DNA of 64,000 nt from Pseudoalteromonas luteoviolacea NCIMB 1944 (GTDB taxonomy: Bacteria; Pseudomonadota; Gammaproteobacteria; Enterobacterales; Alteromonadaceae), in the NCBI RefSeq assembly GCF_001625565.1, contig NZ_AUXS01000040.1, positions 1 through 64,000 on the forward strand. The letters run 5' to 3'. The position numbers and the translations under genes are program-made. The notes under the pieces were generated by a model that saw only the letters and a list, made by a program, of their open reading frames with translations, had not been told where the DNA came from and did not search any database. This document shows positions 55,129 to 64,000 of the stretch, piece by piece. The stretch's first letter is position 1, and every line of letters begins with the position of its first letter.

Positions 55129-55851
55129 ATGCTTTCTATGAAAAATATTAGCCGAGTATATCGCAGTGAAACCATTCAAACTCACGCACTGCGCGATTTT
55201 AATCTGCAAGTTGAGGCTGGCGAGTTTGTCGCTGTGACAGGACCATCGGGCTCGGGTAAATCAACGTTTTTAAACGTGGCTGGATTACTCGATGACTTTA
55301 ATGAAGGGGAATATATCTTAGATGGGACAAGTGTAAATGGTTTGTCAGACGACGACCTGTCTCGTCTGAGAAATGAAAAAATAGGATTTATCTTTCAAAA
55401 CTACAACTTGATCCCTGATTACAGTATTTACGACAACGTGGACATGCCACTGCGCTATCGCGGCCTGAGTTCAAAGCAAAGACGCAGTCGTATTGAGCAT
55501 GCGCTTGAGTTGGTGGGCCTTGCCAGTCGTCATGCCTATTTGCCAAGCCAGCTCTCTGGTGGTCAGCAGCAGCGTGTTGCCATCGCTCGAGCTTTGGCTG
55601 GAGAGCCTAAAATTTTATTAGCGGATGAACCAACAGGTAACCTCGACTCTTTAATGGCGAGACAGATCATGGACCTGCTCAAAGACATTAACAAAGAGGG
55701 CAGTACCATTATTATGGTGACCCATGATCCGGATCAGGCTCGTGAGGTGAATCGCAATATTCAAATCATTGATGGGCAGATCACAGACTACAGCATCTAC
55801 GCACCAGTCAGTAAGGCGCAACAAACCAGTCAAGAACCGCTGTCGATTTAA
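55129..55851 (+). CDS. MacB/LolD-type ABC ATPase
   Basis: 240 residues. Walker A GPSGSGKST, Q-loop IFQNYNL, signature LSGGQQQR, Walker B ILLADEP and H-loop MVTHD are intact. It starts 24 bases after the adaptor and ends 10 bases before the first permease. As in tripartite MacAB-like systems, it should drive the FtsX-type permeases rather than form a classical pore pump. Confidence 0.93.
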   Translation: MLSMKNISRVYRSETIQTHALRDFNLQVEAGEFVAVTGPSGSGKSTFLNVAGLLDDFNEGEYILDGTSVNGLSDDDLSRLRNEKIGFIFQNYNLIPDYSIYDNVDMPLRYRGLSSKQRRSRIEHALELVGLASRHAYLPSQLSGGQQQRVAIARALAGEPKILLADEPTGNLDSLMARQIMDLLKDINKEGSTIIMVTHDPDQAREVNRNIQIIDGQITDYSIYAPVSKAQQTSQEPLSI

Positions 55852-55861
55852 GGAGCTCACA

Positions 55862-57151
55862 ATGGAAATGTTTACCTATTATGTCCAACTTTGCATACGA
55901 AACTTTAGACGAACACCGCTATTTTTCGCTTTGATCATGCTTACTTTATCAATAGGCATAGGAACTTTACTGGCCAACTTATCCATGCTGTCATTGATGT
56001 CGCAGGACCCTATTCCGGGAAAAAGTGACCAAATATTTAGTGTGAATATGAACACGTACGCGGGGGCAAATAATACCTTTGGTAGTATGCACACCATAAG
56101 GTATAGCGATGCCAAAGCGATTGTTGATGCAGGAGTCGCGCATCGCGCTACGATGCACTATGCGACCCACGTTTACAGCCGTCGTGCAGATTCGCAAGAC
56201 TTAACGCGTTATTCAAGCGCAACGCGTGCAACCACAGCGTCTTTTTTCGCCATGATGGGGGCTGAATTTGCGTTTGGCGAAACGTGGAAAAATGAGCACA
56301 GCAACAGCATCGTGATTGGCCATGAACTTAACATCAAATTGTTTGGGGGCGAAAACAGTGTTGGTGAACAGTTAGAGTTACAAGGCCAAATTTATAATAT
56401 CGTCGGGGTACTAAAACCGTGGATCATGAAGCCTCTATTTTATCATGCAACAGAAGGGCGAGCGTTTAACAAAACCGATGATATTTTTGTGCCAATTGAA
56501 GTGGCGATTGATAATAACTGGGCCGTACACGCCCGTACATTGTCAACCGATGACTACACCACCTTAAGTGAAACAAGACAGATAAATGCATACTACATTC
56601 AATCGTTTGTTGAACTGATAGACGCTGAGCAGCAACTCGCTTTTCAGACCTTTATTGATACCTATGCACAGCAGTTGCACGAGAAAGGTAATCATCGTCA
56701 TGAAGTCGACAATCGCTTATATGATGTCAATGCGTGGCTTGAGCAAAACGAAGTGATAGACAAAGATCTATTGGCGTTTACATTTGCCACTGGGCTGTTT
56801 CTACTCGTATGTATTTTCAATGCCAATAGCTTAATGTTGTCGCGCTATCAAGCAGGGCAGTTTGAGTCCAATTTAAGGCGCGCTGTTGGTGCAAGTCGCA
56901 AACAGGTGTTTTATCAAGGGGTTATTGAAAGCGTTATTTTAGGTATAACGTGTGCATTGGTATCCTTGGTGCTGGCAATCAGTTTGTTGGCTTTGTACCG
57001 TCAGCTTTTTGAAGACCTAGCGCCGGTAGCAGAATTACCCTTGCATATGGTCGTGATTGGGTTCGGTGTGGCGCTCACATCGAGTTTATTAAGTACGATT
57101 TACCCATTGGTTCAAGGCGCTCGTACGCCATTGGCAAGTATTTTAAAGTAG
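55862..57151 (+). CDS. FtsX/MacB-like ABC permease, first
   Basis: 429 residues from the ATG at 55862, preceded by AGGAG; a longer in-frame start at 55769 lies within the ATPase gene. One N-terminal transmembrane helix (about 20-42), an exported domain of about 250 residues, then three helices at about 300-425 (FATGLFLLVCIFNANSL; VILGITCALVSLVLAISLL). It likely pairs with the next permease as a heterodimer. Confidence 0.9.
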   Translation: MEMFTYYVQLCIRNFRRTPLFFALIMLTLSIGIGTLLANLSMLSLMSQDPIPGKSDQIFSVNMNTYAGANNTFGSMHTIRYSDAKAIVDAGVAHRATMHYATHVYSRRADSQDLTRYSSATRATTASFFAMMGAEFAFGETWKNEHSNSIVIGHELNIKLFGGENSVGEQLELQGQIYNIVGVLKPWIMKPLFYHATEGRAFNKTDDIFVPIEVAIDNNWAVHARTLSTDDYTTLSETRQINAYYIQSFVELIDAEQQLAFQTFIDTYAQQLHEKGNHRHEVDNRLYDVNAWLEQNEVIDKDLLAFTFATGLFLLVCIFNANSLMLSRYQAGQFESNLRRAVGASRKQVFYQGVIESVILGITCALVSLVLAISLLALYRQLFEDLAPVAELPLHMVVIGFGVALTSSLLSTIYPLVQGARTPLASILK

Positions 57152-57161
57152 GGGCAGGCTG

Positions 57162-58385
57162 ATGAACATAAAAGCACTATTTAAATCAATGTTACTGCGC
57201 AAGTTTGCGACGGGCTTACTCATTTTTCAACTGGTTCTAACTATCGGGCTAGCTTGCAACAGCTTATTGCTAAGTATTGAAGCGAATGAAAAGTTATCTC
57301 GTGATGTTGGCTTTGATATGGAAAATGTGTTGGCATTCCAAGTACGCCCCACATCAGAAGCTTTCTTAGATGCAGATTTCTTTTTATCAGTCGTTGATGA
57401 AGACATGGCTGCATTGGCAAATCTCGAAGTGGTAGACAGGGTGACGTATACCAACCAGTTACCGTTAATGCGTGGCGGGAACTATCATTCAATTGAAGAT
57501 ATTAATCACCCAGAAGATATGCCCGTTGACCGTCAATTTAGCGGCATACCTACCTACTATGTTGGGCAAGATTTCTTTACGTTATTAGATGCGCCAATTC
57601 ACCTTGGCAGAAACTTTAACGAGGGCGACAATGCGACACGTGGTTATTTAGAGTCCCCTGATTTTGAGCCTAATATCATTATCTCTCGAGCTTTGGCTGA
57701 AGCGCTTTACCCAGGGGAGTCAGCGGTTGGAAAACAAACAATAGAGGGGCGCATCGTCGGTATAGTTTCTGACTTTGCGATTAGGCCTACACGCAAATAT
57801 CCTCATTACGGTATTTTTAAATTTCGCAATATGGCACGTGCGCAATCTAGATTGATCTATTTGGTTAAAGTGGCGCCGGGTGATTTAAAGCAAACTAAAC
57901 AGGTGATTAGGGATGCGCTGAAAAAAGTACATCCTGAGCGCGACATACGTGAAATGATAACCATGAAAGAGCATCATAGTGACTACTTTAAACAAGCAAC
58001 CAGCTTGGCCACATTATTTAGTTTATTGACGGGATTTATGTTACTAGTAACGATGATCAGTTGCTTCGCACATGCGCATTTTCATGTTTCAAAGCAGAAA
58101 AAGCTCATTGGGATCAGACGTGCATTAGGCGCGCGTAAAAAAGATGTGTTGCTGTATGTGTTGAGTGAAAACTGGTTGGTGAGTGCGATTGCAGCAGGAC
58201 TGGGCGTGGCCAGTGTTATTGCCATTAATATGTTGTTAGCTAACGTTATTTTAATGCCTAAACCCGATGTAATGAGCTATTTGATTTGTGTTATTATCGT
58301 GTTTATTTCTGGTACCGCAGCAACTGGGTTACCAGCTTGGAAAACAACAAAAATAGCGCCTGTCACAGCGACTCGCACGCTATAA
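57162..58385 (+). CDS. FtsX/MacB-like ABC permease, second
   Basis: 407 residues with the same plan: N-terminal helix (about 12-32), periplasmic MacB core, and three C-terminal helices (LFSLLTGFMLLVTMISCFA; VSAIAAGLGVASVIAINMLL; YLICVIIVFISGTAATGL). It starts 10 bases after the first permease. Two different permeases in tandem suggest a heterodimeric transmembrane unit. Confidence 0.9.
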   Translation: MNIKALFKSMLLRKFATGLLIFQLVLTIGLACNSLLLSIEANEKLSRDVGFDMENVLAFQVRPTSEAFLDADFFLSVVDEDMAALANLEVVDRVTYTNQLPLMRGGNYHSIEDINHPEDMPVDRQFSGIPTYYVGQDFFTLLDAPIHLGRNFNEGDNATRGYLESPDFEPNIIISRALAEALYPGESAVGKQTIEGRIVGIVSDFAIRPTRKYPHYGIFKFRNMARAQSRLIYLVKVAPGDLKQTKQVIRDALKKVHPERDIREMITMKEHHSDYFKQATSLATLFSLLTGFMLLVTMISCFAHAHFHVSKQKKLIGIRRALGARKKDVLLYVLSENWLVSAIAAGLGVASVIAINMLLANVILMPKPDVMSYLICVIIVFISGTAATGLPAWKTTKIAPVTATRTL

Positions 58386-58399
58386 ATAATAAGGAATCA

Positions 58400-58429
58400 A
58401 CATACAGCGGCATAATAGTCGCTGTATGT
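58400..58429 (+). promoter_or_regulatory. Intercistronic hairpin between permease and regulator
   Basis: ACATACAGCG (58400-58409) and CGCTGTATGT (58420-58429) pair perfectly around 10 bases, in the 57-base gap. There is no T-run, so it is more likely an RNA processing or stability stem than a terminator. Confidence 0.5.
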
Positions 58430-58442
58430 ATGCAGAGCACAT

Positions 58443-59708
58443 ATGAACACAATTCTCGTTGTTGATGACAACCCTGATATTTTAGATGCACTAGATTTGC
58501 TACTGAGCATTCATGATTACCAAGTACTGAGTGTGACCAGTGTAAAAGAAGCGCTATTGGCTGTGTCGCATCAAAAGATCGACTTGGTGATCCAGGATAT
58601 GAACTTTAGCGAAGGCACCACATCAGGAGAGGAAGGCAAACAGTTATTTAGTGCGCTAAAAGAGCTCAATCCGTCACTGCCGATTATTATTATCACTGCT
58701 TGGAGCCAGTTAGAAACCGCTATTACATTGGTAAAGTCTGGCGCCGCAGATTATCTTCCCAAGCCTTGGGACGACCAAAAGTTACTTGGTGCGATCAAAG
58801 AGCAGTTAGCGGTCAAGGCGACACAATCAACTGAGTGCGCGCTCGTTTACCAAAGCAAAGAAATGTCAGAGCTTATCTATACTTCAACCAAGGTTGCAGC
58901 GGCAGATATCAATGTGCTTATCACAGGTCCGAATGGCTCTGGCAAAGAAAAACTAGCTGACTTTGTACATCACAAATCTCAACGTGCCACAAAGCCTTTT
59001 ATCAAGGTAAACATGGGCGCTATTCCACAAGAGTTGATGGAAGCAGAGCTGTTTGGCGCGGAAAAAGGTGCGTTTACTGGGGCAAATCAAGCCAGAGCTG
59101 GACGATTTGAAGCCGCAGATGGAGGCACTCTGTTTTTAGACGAAATTGGTAATTTGCCGCTCTCAGGTCAAATGAAACTATTGCGGGTTTTGCAAACCGG
59201 AGAGTTTGAGCGGCTGGGTTCCAATGTGACGCAAAAAGTGGATGTTAGGGTGATCAGTGCGACCAATGCAAATCTGCAACTCGATATTAAAAATGGTGAT
59301 TTTAGAGAAGATCTGTTCTATCGATTAAATGGAATGGAGTTGACTATTTTGCCACTCAATAAGCGCAAAGCGGATATTATACCGCTGGCGAATCACTTTA
59401 TTGGTGACGCGTATACTTTATCAAAAGATGCCGAACAATTTTTGATGCAATACACTTGGCCGGGCAATGTACGCGAGCTTGAAAATACCTGTAAGCGAGC
59501 ACTTATTTTTGCTGAGGGGGACTGTGTAACCGCAAGTGCGTTCCAAGGGCAGGAACAAACTTCAATACTGAGCGAAAAAGAACATATGCAGCAGGTGTTG
59601 GACAAGCACAACTGGATAATTGCGCATGCAGCACAGGAGCTCGGTTTAAGTCGCCAGACCCTTTATCGACGCATCGAAAAGTTCAAACTGGAAAAGAGCG
59701 ATGACTAA
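58443..59708 (+). CDS. NtrC-family sigma-54-dependent response regulator
   Basis: 421 residues: a receiver (D52 in LVIQDMNF), an AAA+ domain with a modified Walker A (GPNGSGKE rather than the usual GESGTGKE), GAFTGA loop intact near residue 210 for sigma-54 contact, Walker B GGTLFLDEIG, and a Fis-type C-terminal helix-turn-helix (AHAAQELGLSRQTLYRRIEK). It is the obvious activator of the sigma-54 promoter at 53784-53800 and binder of the palindromes, making the operon self-activated. It overlaps its kinase gene by 8 bases. Confidence 0.92.
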   Translation: MNTILVVDDNPDILDALDLLLSIHDYQVLSVTSVKEALLAVSHQKIDLVIQDMNFSEGTTSGEEGKQLFSALKELNPSLPIIIITAWSQLETAITLVKSGAADYLPKPWDDQKLLGAIKEQLAVKATQSTECALVYQSKEMSELIYTSTKVAAADINVLITGPNGSGKEKLADFVHHKSQRATKPFIKVNMGAIPQELMEAELFGAEKGAFTGANQARAGRFEAADGGTLFLDEIGNLPLSGQMKLLRVLQTGEFERLGSNVTQKVDVRVISATNANLQLDIKNGDFREDLFYRLNGMELTILPLNKRKADIIPLANHFIGDAYTLSKDAEQFLMQYTWPGNVRELENTCKRALIFAEGDCVTASAFQGQEQTSILSEKEHMQQVLDKHNWIIAHAAQELGLSRQTLYRRIEKFKLEKSDD

Positions 59709-60993
59709 GTTACTGACCTTTTTCTTTTTGTGCCAAGTCGCTTTTTCTCTTGCTGGGGTTGTATATGGCCCTGACTATCCGCTGGTTTTTTTACTGATTG
59801 GCACAGTGATGTTTAGTTTAATTGGCTACATGTATCACAGATACAATAAGGCACAGGCCAATATTCAGCGCAGCATTGAACAAGGCTTGTTAAGCCTGAT
59901 TGATGGGGATTTTTCAGTCAGTATCGCGCCCAAAAAACACCCAATTTACGACAGTGTTTTTACAGTATTTAACCAGTGTGCAGAAAAGTTGCGAAAAGAG
60001 CGGCAACATCTATATCAGCGTGAAATGCTGTTAGATAAAGTGCTCAATACGTCGCCTGTGGTCACGTTTTTAGTGAGTCCAGATCACAAAATTATTTTTG
60101 CCAATCGGGCCGCTGAATTAATGTTTAATCACGGTGAGTCTTTGTTAGGGCACGATTGGCTAGCTATTCGAAGCGAATTGGACGGTGGGTTTGCAGAGGC
60201 ACTTCAAAATAGCGGAGAGAGCATTTTCACGCTCAAAGATGCCAGTGGTGATGAGCAAGCTTGGCACTTGGCAAAGTCAGGGATGCGTATTCATCAGGCT
60301 AGCCATACCTTATATCTATTGAAAAGCATCACACATGAGCTTGGTCGCCAAGAAGTACAGACTTGGAAAAAAGTCATCAGGGTACTTAGCCATGAGCTAA
60401 ATAATTCAATAGCCCCTATCAGCTCCATGTGTCATTCAGGTCAGTTACTTGCGCAGAATCTAGAAGAACCTCGCCTCGATAGAGTGTTTAGCTCTATATC
60501 GCGGCGGATAGGTCATTTAAATGAGTTTATCAAAGGCTATGGTGAGCTATCCAAGCTAAAGTTACCTAGCAAAACACTGATCAGATGGCCAACGTTGCTA
60601 GAGCAATTAAACGCTCTGTACCCATTTGAATTGACAACTGAGATCCCTGAATCATCGCTGTATGCCGATGAGCACCAGTTGGAGCAGGTACTTATCAATA
60701 TTCTGAAAAATGCCCATGAAGCACAAAGTGAGCAAGCACAGTCACCTCCAGTGCAAGTACACTTTATTGAACTAGAGCAACAGGGAATTACCATTGAAGT
60801 GCGCGACTTTGGCACGGGCATGGCCCAAGAGGTACTTGAAAACGCTCTGCTACCGTTTTATTCGACAAAGCATTCGGGTACTGGACTTGGTTTAGCATTG
60901 TGTCGCGAGATCATCGATGCACATCAGGGCAAGCTCGCTTTTCGCAATTGTGAAGATGGCGGTGCCGTTGTCAGTGTTTATTTGCCATGTTGA
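59701..60993 (+). CDS. Sensor histidine kinase, NtrB-like
   Basis: 430 residues: two short N-terminal transmembrane helices (FFFLCQVAFSLAGVV; VFLLIGTVMFSLIGYM), a PAS-like segment (about 115-200), HisKA with H in RVLSHELNNSIAPISSM, and a HATPase with VEVRDFGTGM-like and GTGLGLALCREI motifs. The HELNN box is typical of the NtrB-type subfamily that partners NtrC regulators. The ATGACTAA overlap with the regulator implies coupled translation. The signal is unknown. Confidence 0.9.
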   Translation: MTKLLTFFFLCQVAFSLAGVVYGPDYPLVFLLIGTVMFSLIGYMYHRYNKAQANIQRSIEQGLLSLIDGDFSVSIAPKKHPIYDSVFTVFNQCAEKLRKERQHLYQREMLLDKVLNTSPVVTFLVSPDHKIIFANRAAELMFNHGESLLGHDWLAIRSELDGGFAEALQNSGESIFTLKDASGDEQAWHLAKSGMRIHQASHTLYLLKSITHELGRQEVQTWKKVIRVLSHELNNSIAPISSMCHSGQLLAQNLEEPRLDRVFSSISRRIGHLNEFIKGYGELSKLKLPSKTLIRWPTLLEQLNALYPFELTTEIPESSLYADEHQLEQVLINILKNAHEAQSEQAQSPPVQVHFIELEQQGITIEVRDFGTGMAQEVLENALLPFYSTKHSGTGLGLALCREIIDAHQGKLAFRNCEDGGAVVSVYLPC

Positions 60994-61138
60994 TCCCCAG
61001 TAATAACAAGCTCCACTGTAACAAGGGCAGGCATTACATAATCTGACTTATATATTAAGAGTGTTATTTATTTTATTTGTACCTTTAGTGGCTGTTGGAC
61101 CCTCATACCGTCGAAAAATGAGCAAGGTACATACTAGG

Positions 61139-61166
61139 AAATCACTAAGCGCCAGCATAGTGATTT
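61139..61166. terminator. Convergent terminator between the two kinases
   Basis: AAATCACTA and TAGTGATTT form 9-bp perfect arms around 10 bases. T-runs are short but present on each strand. Confidence 0.6.
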
Positions 61167-61169
61167 AAT

Positions 61170-62960
61170 CTAGTTTATCGGCAGCGCTAAGGTAAATGAG
61201 GTACATTCACCTGGTTCAGATTGAAGCGATAAACTACCACCAAGTCGCTTACTCAAGTTGTAACTCACCGATAGGCCTAACCCACTGCCTTGACCAACTT
61301 CTTTGGTCGTAAAAAATGGGTCAAAAACCTTCTCTTGAATATCCAAAGGGATCCCAGGGCCATTGTCTTTCACTGTTAACAGTAGCATGCCATCGGTCTC
61401 TTTTGAGCTTAGCTCAACAAACGGGTGGTCATTATTGTATTGTGCTATGGCTTGAAAAGCATTTTTCAGTAAATTGGTTAAGATCTGTTGCACAAATCCA
61501 GGATTCGAAGTTGGCTGGCAAGTATGTGAAAAATTGGTTGTCACTGAAATTGCGCTGGGGTTTTGGTTGTTTAGTAAGGTCAGGCTTTGGTTTAGAATTG
61601 CGGCGACGTCCAGTTTGGTATGGTGTTGATTGTTCGGCACTGTAAATGATTGCAAATCTTTGATGATTTCGCTGACTCGGCTTAACCCCATTTGAGATTG
61701 AGCGACGATTTCACGGATATCATCATAAATAAAATCAATATCCGATTGTCCTCGATAGTCACTGATTTGGTTTTTAATTTCAGCGCCAATATGCTGATTA
61801 CCAACTTCAACGGCACTTAAAAATTGGTCGTGCAAATTTTGCAAATTAAGGATGCTGTCCAAATAGTTATCCATCGAACCAAAGTTACTTAACACAGAAG
61901 AGAGCGGGTTATTGATCTCATGGGCGATGCCTGCGGCAAACTGGCCGACAGTTGCCATTTTTTCGCTATGAGCAAGTTGAGTTTGGGTTTGCTTTAGCTC
62001 AATCAGCGCTTCTTTTAACCTTTTACACTGCTTCTTTAAGCGCCGTTCTGACTCCTTTCTTTCAAGTAAGATGGTTAATTGCTCTGCGGATTTACTGACA
62101 ACATCTATCTGTCGCATAGACACTGAGTCCATCGCTTGTTCATCAATGAAAAATACCATTAATTCCAGCACTTTGTCGTATACAACGATAGGAAATATCA
62201 GATAGCTACTGAGGTTTGACCCCAGCAATTGGTTAACCGAGTGAAATGTTTCCTTACCTGGTAAAAGGTCAATTTGAGGCTTTTTTTCTGTGAGTGAGCG
62301 AGCCAAGTAGGCGGGCAGAGTTGGCAGTCCAAAAGCACTAGAGAGTAATTGTTCCATTGACTCTTGTTGTGGCCAAACTTGGCTTAGCTCACCTTCATTT
62401 TGATTGCTGATCTTAATTCTACAGTGTGTTGTCGCACAGGCGATATTGGCAAGAGATTGCATAAAAGTGAGCATGACTTCATTGATGTCATTATTGTTGC
62501 GATGTAAGTGGGCAACACTCATCAATAAATCGCTTTCAGCTTTGTGCTGTGCGTTAATTTGCAAAAGCCGCTGCCAAGCTTTGAGATTGCGCTCAATGAC
62601 GCTTAAATTGAAGGCTTCTTTGTTTTGGGCAAGGCTAATAAAACTGGCAATATCATAGTTTTCAATCCAGCTTAGTGCATCGGGCATGCGCTCAGGTTGG
62701 TGGGCTACAATAAATATCATGTCCTTGTCTTGGCAACCGATTCTGACATATTCCAGTAACTGTTCGGCTAATTCTTCTGACTCTGTGTCTTCAACGTTTA
62801 GCACGATGAGTCCGGGTTTTTTCTTACGTATAAGTTTTTTGCTTGCCCTTAAGTTGGTGGCAGTTTCAACATCGCAATTTAGTTGTTTTAAAAGTGCTTC
62901 AAGAGGCGCTGAATGCGGACCAATATTCAAAATTGTGTGTTGTTGTCTTTCCATAATCAT
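61170..62960 (-). CDS. Sensor histidine kinase with degenerate receiver and GAF-like domain
   Basis: 596 residues, soluble. Residues about 5-125 look like a receiver fold but the phospho-acceptor position reads LIVLNVED, with N where Asp is usual. A GAF-like sensor follows (about 150-310), then a coiled coil (about 310-345), HisKA with H in AAGIAHEINNPLSS and a HATPase with VKDNGPGIP and GSGLGLSVSYNL. No transmembrane helix is present. It is divergent from the BLUF gene; the start (ATG 62960 or 62954) is uncertain. Confidence 0.88.
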   Translation of the reverse strand: MIMERQQHTILNIGPHSAPLEALLKQLNCDVETATNLRASKKLIRKKKPGLIVLNVEDTESEELAEQLLEYVRIGCQDKDMIFIVAHQPERMPDALSWIENYDIASFISLAQNKEAFNLSVIERNLKAWQRLLQINAQHKAESDLLMSVAHLHRNNNDINEVMLTFMQSLANIACATTHCRIKISNQNEGELSQVWPQQESMEQLLSSAFGLPTLPAYLARSLTEKKPQIDLLPGKETFHSVNQLLGSNLSSYLIFPIVVYDKVLELMVFFIDEQAMDSVSMRQIDVVSKSAEQLTILLERKESERRLKKQCKRLKEALIELKQTQTQLAHSEKMATVGQFAAGIAHEINNPLSSVLSNFGSMDNYLDSILNLQNLHDQFLSAVEVGNQHIGAEIKNQISDYRGQSDIDFIYDDIREIVAQSQMGLSRVSEIIKDLQSFTVPNNQHHTKLDVAAILNQSLTLLNNQNPSAISVTTNFSHTCQPTSNPGFVQQILTNLLKNAFQAIAQYNNDHPFVELSSKETDGMLLLTVKDNGPGIPLDIQEKVFDPFFTTKEVGQGSGLGLSVSYNLSKRLGGSLSLQSEPGECTSFTLALPIN

Positions 62961-63054
62961 TACTGTTCTTGCCTTGTATTTTTGTTAACTATAGCCAATG
63001 ATTACACTTTCTGTGCAAAGGTACTTTAGTAGTCATTACTAGGAGCGTAAGGGT

Positions 63055-63471
63055 ATGAAGCAAGTGAGATTGGTATATTTTAGTCAGGCATCTCGCAGTA
63101 TGAGCTTGTCGGATTTACGTAATATTTTGGAAACGGCGCGTTCTAATAACGATGAAATCTCGGTATGTGGCATGCTCTGTTTTGAAAACCAGTTCTTTTT
63201 GCAAGCATTAGAAGGGGACAGAGAAGCCGTTAATGAGCTTTATCTCGATATTGCCGATGATCCAAGGCATGAAGAAGCAACCATAATTAGTTATGACGAG
63301 GTAGAAAGCCCAACCTTTGCAAAGTGGCAAATGGGCTATGCGGGAGGCTCTGAATTTTTTTATGAGTTGCTGCGTAAAAACGGTCAAACTGAATTTGATC
63401 CCGAGCAAATGAGCCAAGTTCAGGCTCTCTCCTTTTTAATCGACATGGCTGCTTTTCAAACTGATATCTAG
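63055..63471 (+). CDS. BLUF-domain blue-light sensor protein
   Basis: 138 residues, a short BLUF protein. The flavin-site residues are all present: Y8 (LVYFSQAS), N32 (SNNDEI), Q50 (FFLQALEG) and W91/M93 (KWQMGY). The domain fills residues about 1-95 and the rest is a helical C-terminal cap. AGGAG precedes the ATG. There is no output domain, so it should signal by protein contact; the divergent soluble kinase 95 bases away is the closest candidate. Confidence 0.93.
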   Translation: MKQVRLVYFSQASRSMSLSDLRNILETARSNNDEISVCGMLCFENQFFLQALEGDREAVNELYLDIADDPRHEEATIISYDEVESPTFAKWQMGYAGGSEFFYELLRKNGQTEFDPEQMSQVQALSFLIDMAAFQTDI

Positions 63472-63960
63472 ACAGGAGGTGCTTTATCCTACTCTTATTT
63501 TTTGCCCATTGAATTTGGGTATTACTCAACGAGTGTTTGTTTTTTAGCTTTGAAAATATAGATTGTAGAAGGCGCATTTTATGAGTGAGGGCGCAATCAA
63601 GCTGTGCCGAATGGTAACCTGAAAAGTGTCAATGCTGCTCTGTATTCTCTAGGTCAAAGAAGTGGCGCTGTACTTTCGAATAAGAGGCTGCTTAGTTCGG
63701 TTTATGAATTTAGCTAAACCCATATAAGTAGGGACGGATAAGCTAGAGTTTAATCAGCTTGTATTAAAAAACAATGTGCTGAAACTGAGTAGGTTCTGTG
63801 GAAATTGCTTCAATATAATTATTTATGAAGCACCACGTATTTGGCATAAATACGGGAGCGGCTTGGTTGGAGAAATGAGCTGACACTTACTTTAGTCAAC
63901 TCATTTTTGATGAGTTGGGCAGTAAAGATTAAGCCATAAACTTATCTGCCCAATTTCAAA
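63472..63960. other. Intergenic region
   Basis: 489 bases. A hairpin CAACTCAT/ATGAGTTG (63897-63904/63910-63917) lies near the right end and may terminate the minus-strand gene at the window edge. No credible ORF. Confidence 0.45.
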
Positions 63961-64000
63961 TTAGTTAGGGCTTACTGTTACTGTGATAGTATCAGAGTAA
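63961..64000 (-). CDS. Possible 3' end of a secreted-protein gene (partial)
   Basis: The minus strand reads YSDTITVTVSPN then a TAA stop, in the style of the last strand of an immunoglobulin/PKD-like domain. Only 12 residues are visible before the window ends, so identification is tentative. Confidence 0.3.
   Translation of the reverse strand, partial: YSDTITVTVSPN

Overview
The window looks like chromosomal DNA of a marine gammaproteobacterium of the Alteromonadales, most likely Pseudoalteromonas or a close relative. The basis is moderately low GC, a 990-residue TonB receptor of the sugar-uptake type beside an FHS-family permease and a ROK kinase, secreted S8 proteases with PKD and chitin-binding-like modules, and many orphan two-component and AraC/LysR regulators. 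Genus assignment is inference. No IS element, phage, CRISPR array or origin was recognised.

Layout. 1-6 kb: REP-like hairpins, an SDR plus AraC-regulator pair, a serine hydrolase, a cupin, and a DMT exporter divergent from an AraC regulator. 6.5-11.2 kb: two paralogous secreted subtilases and the stub of a third. 11.4-15.6 kb: a secreted protein, a small membrane protein, a pirin with divergent LysR regulator, then a SoxR-like promoter reading into a 27-codon ORF, a VOC protein and a glutathione transferase. 15.6-18.5 kb: a tandem duplication of a secreted-protein gene with signs of gene conversion. 18.8-25 kb: secreted unknown, CadC-like membrane regulator with TPRs, PQQ-type propeller, cohesin-like anchored protein, NarL-type regulator and a small secreted protein. 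25.2-32.7 kb: solute-binding protein, LysR regulator with divergent FMN reductase, tRNA-Ala(GGC), cupin, large hybrid histidine kinase, DUF3293 protein and a periplasmic DJ-1/PfpI protein.

33-42.2 kb: winged-helix protein, OmpR-type regulator and kinase pair, lipoprotein, the conserved tesA / ybbA-ybbP divergon with overlapping start codons, and a class D beta-lactamase with repeated AACTGAC boxes in its promoter region. 41.4-48.9 kb is a sugar locus: AraC regulator, TonB receptor, FHS-type permease with a possible attenuator leader, and a ROK kinase. 49-53.4 kb: a fasciclin lipoprotein with another domain nested in its fourth repeat, a quinone-reductase-like flavoprotein and small secreted proteins.

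53.6-61 kb is the best-defined regulatory unit: large palindromes, a sigma-54 promoter, then adaptor, ATPase, two FtsX-type permeases, an NtrC-type regulator and its kinase, which suggests a self-regulated MacAB-like exporter. The window closes with a histidine kinase carrying a degenerate receiver, divergent from a BLUF blue-light sensor protein, and the possible tail of a secreted-protein gene on the minus strand.

Gene starts were revised to internal ATG or GTG codons wherever a Shine-Dalgarno site, signal peptide or promoter position argued for it; these choices are stated per gene. All functions come from reading motifs by eye; no database search was possible.
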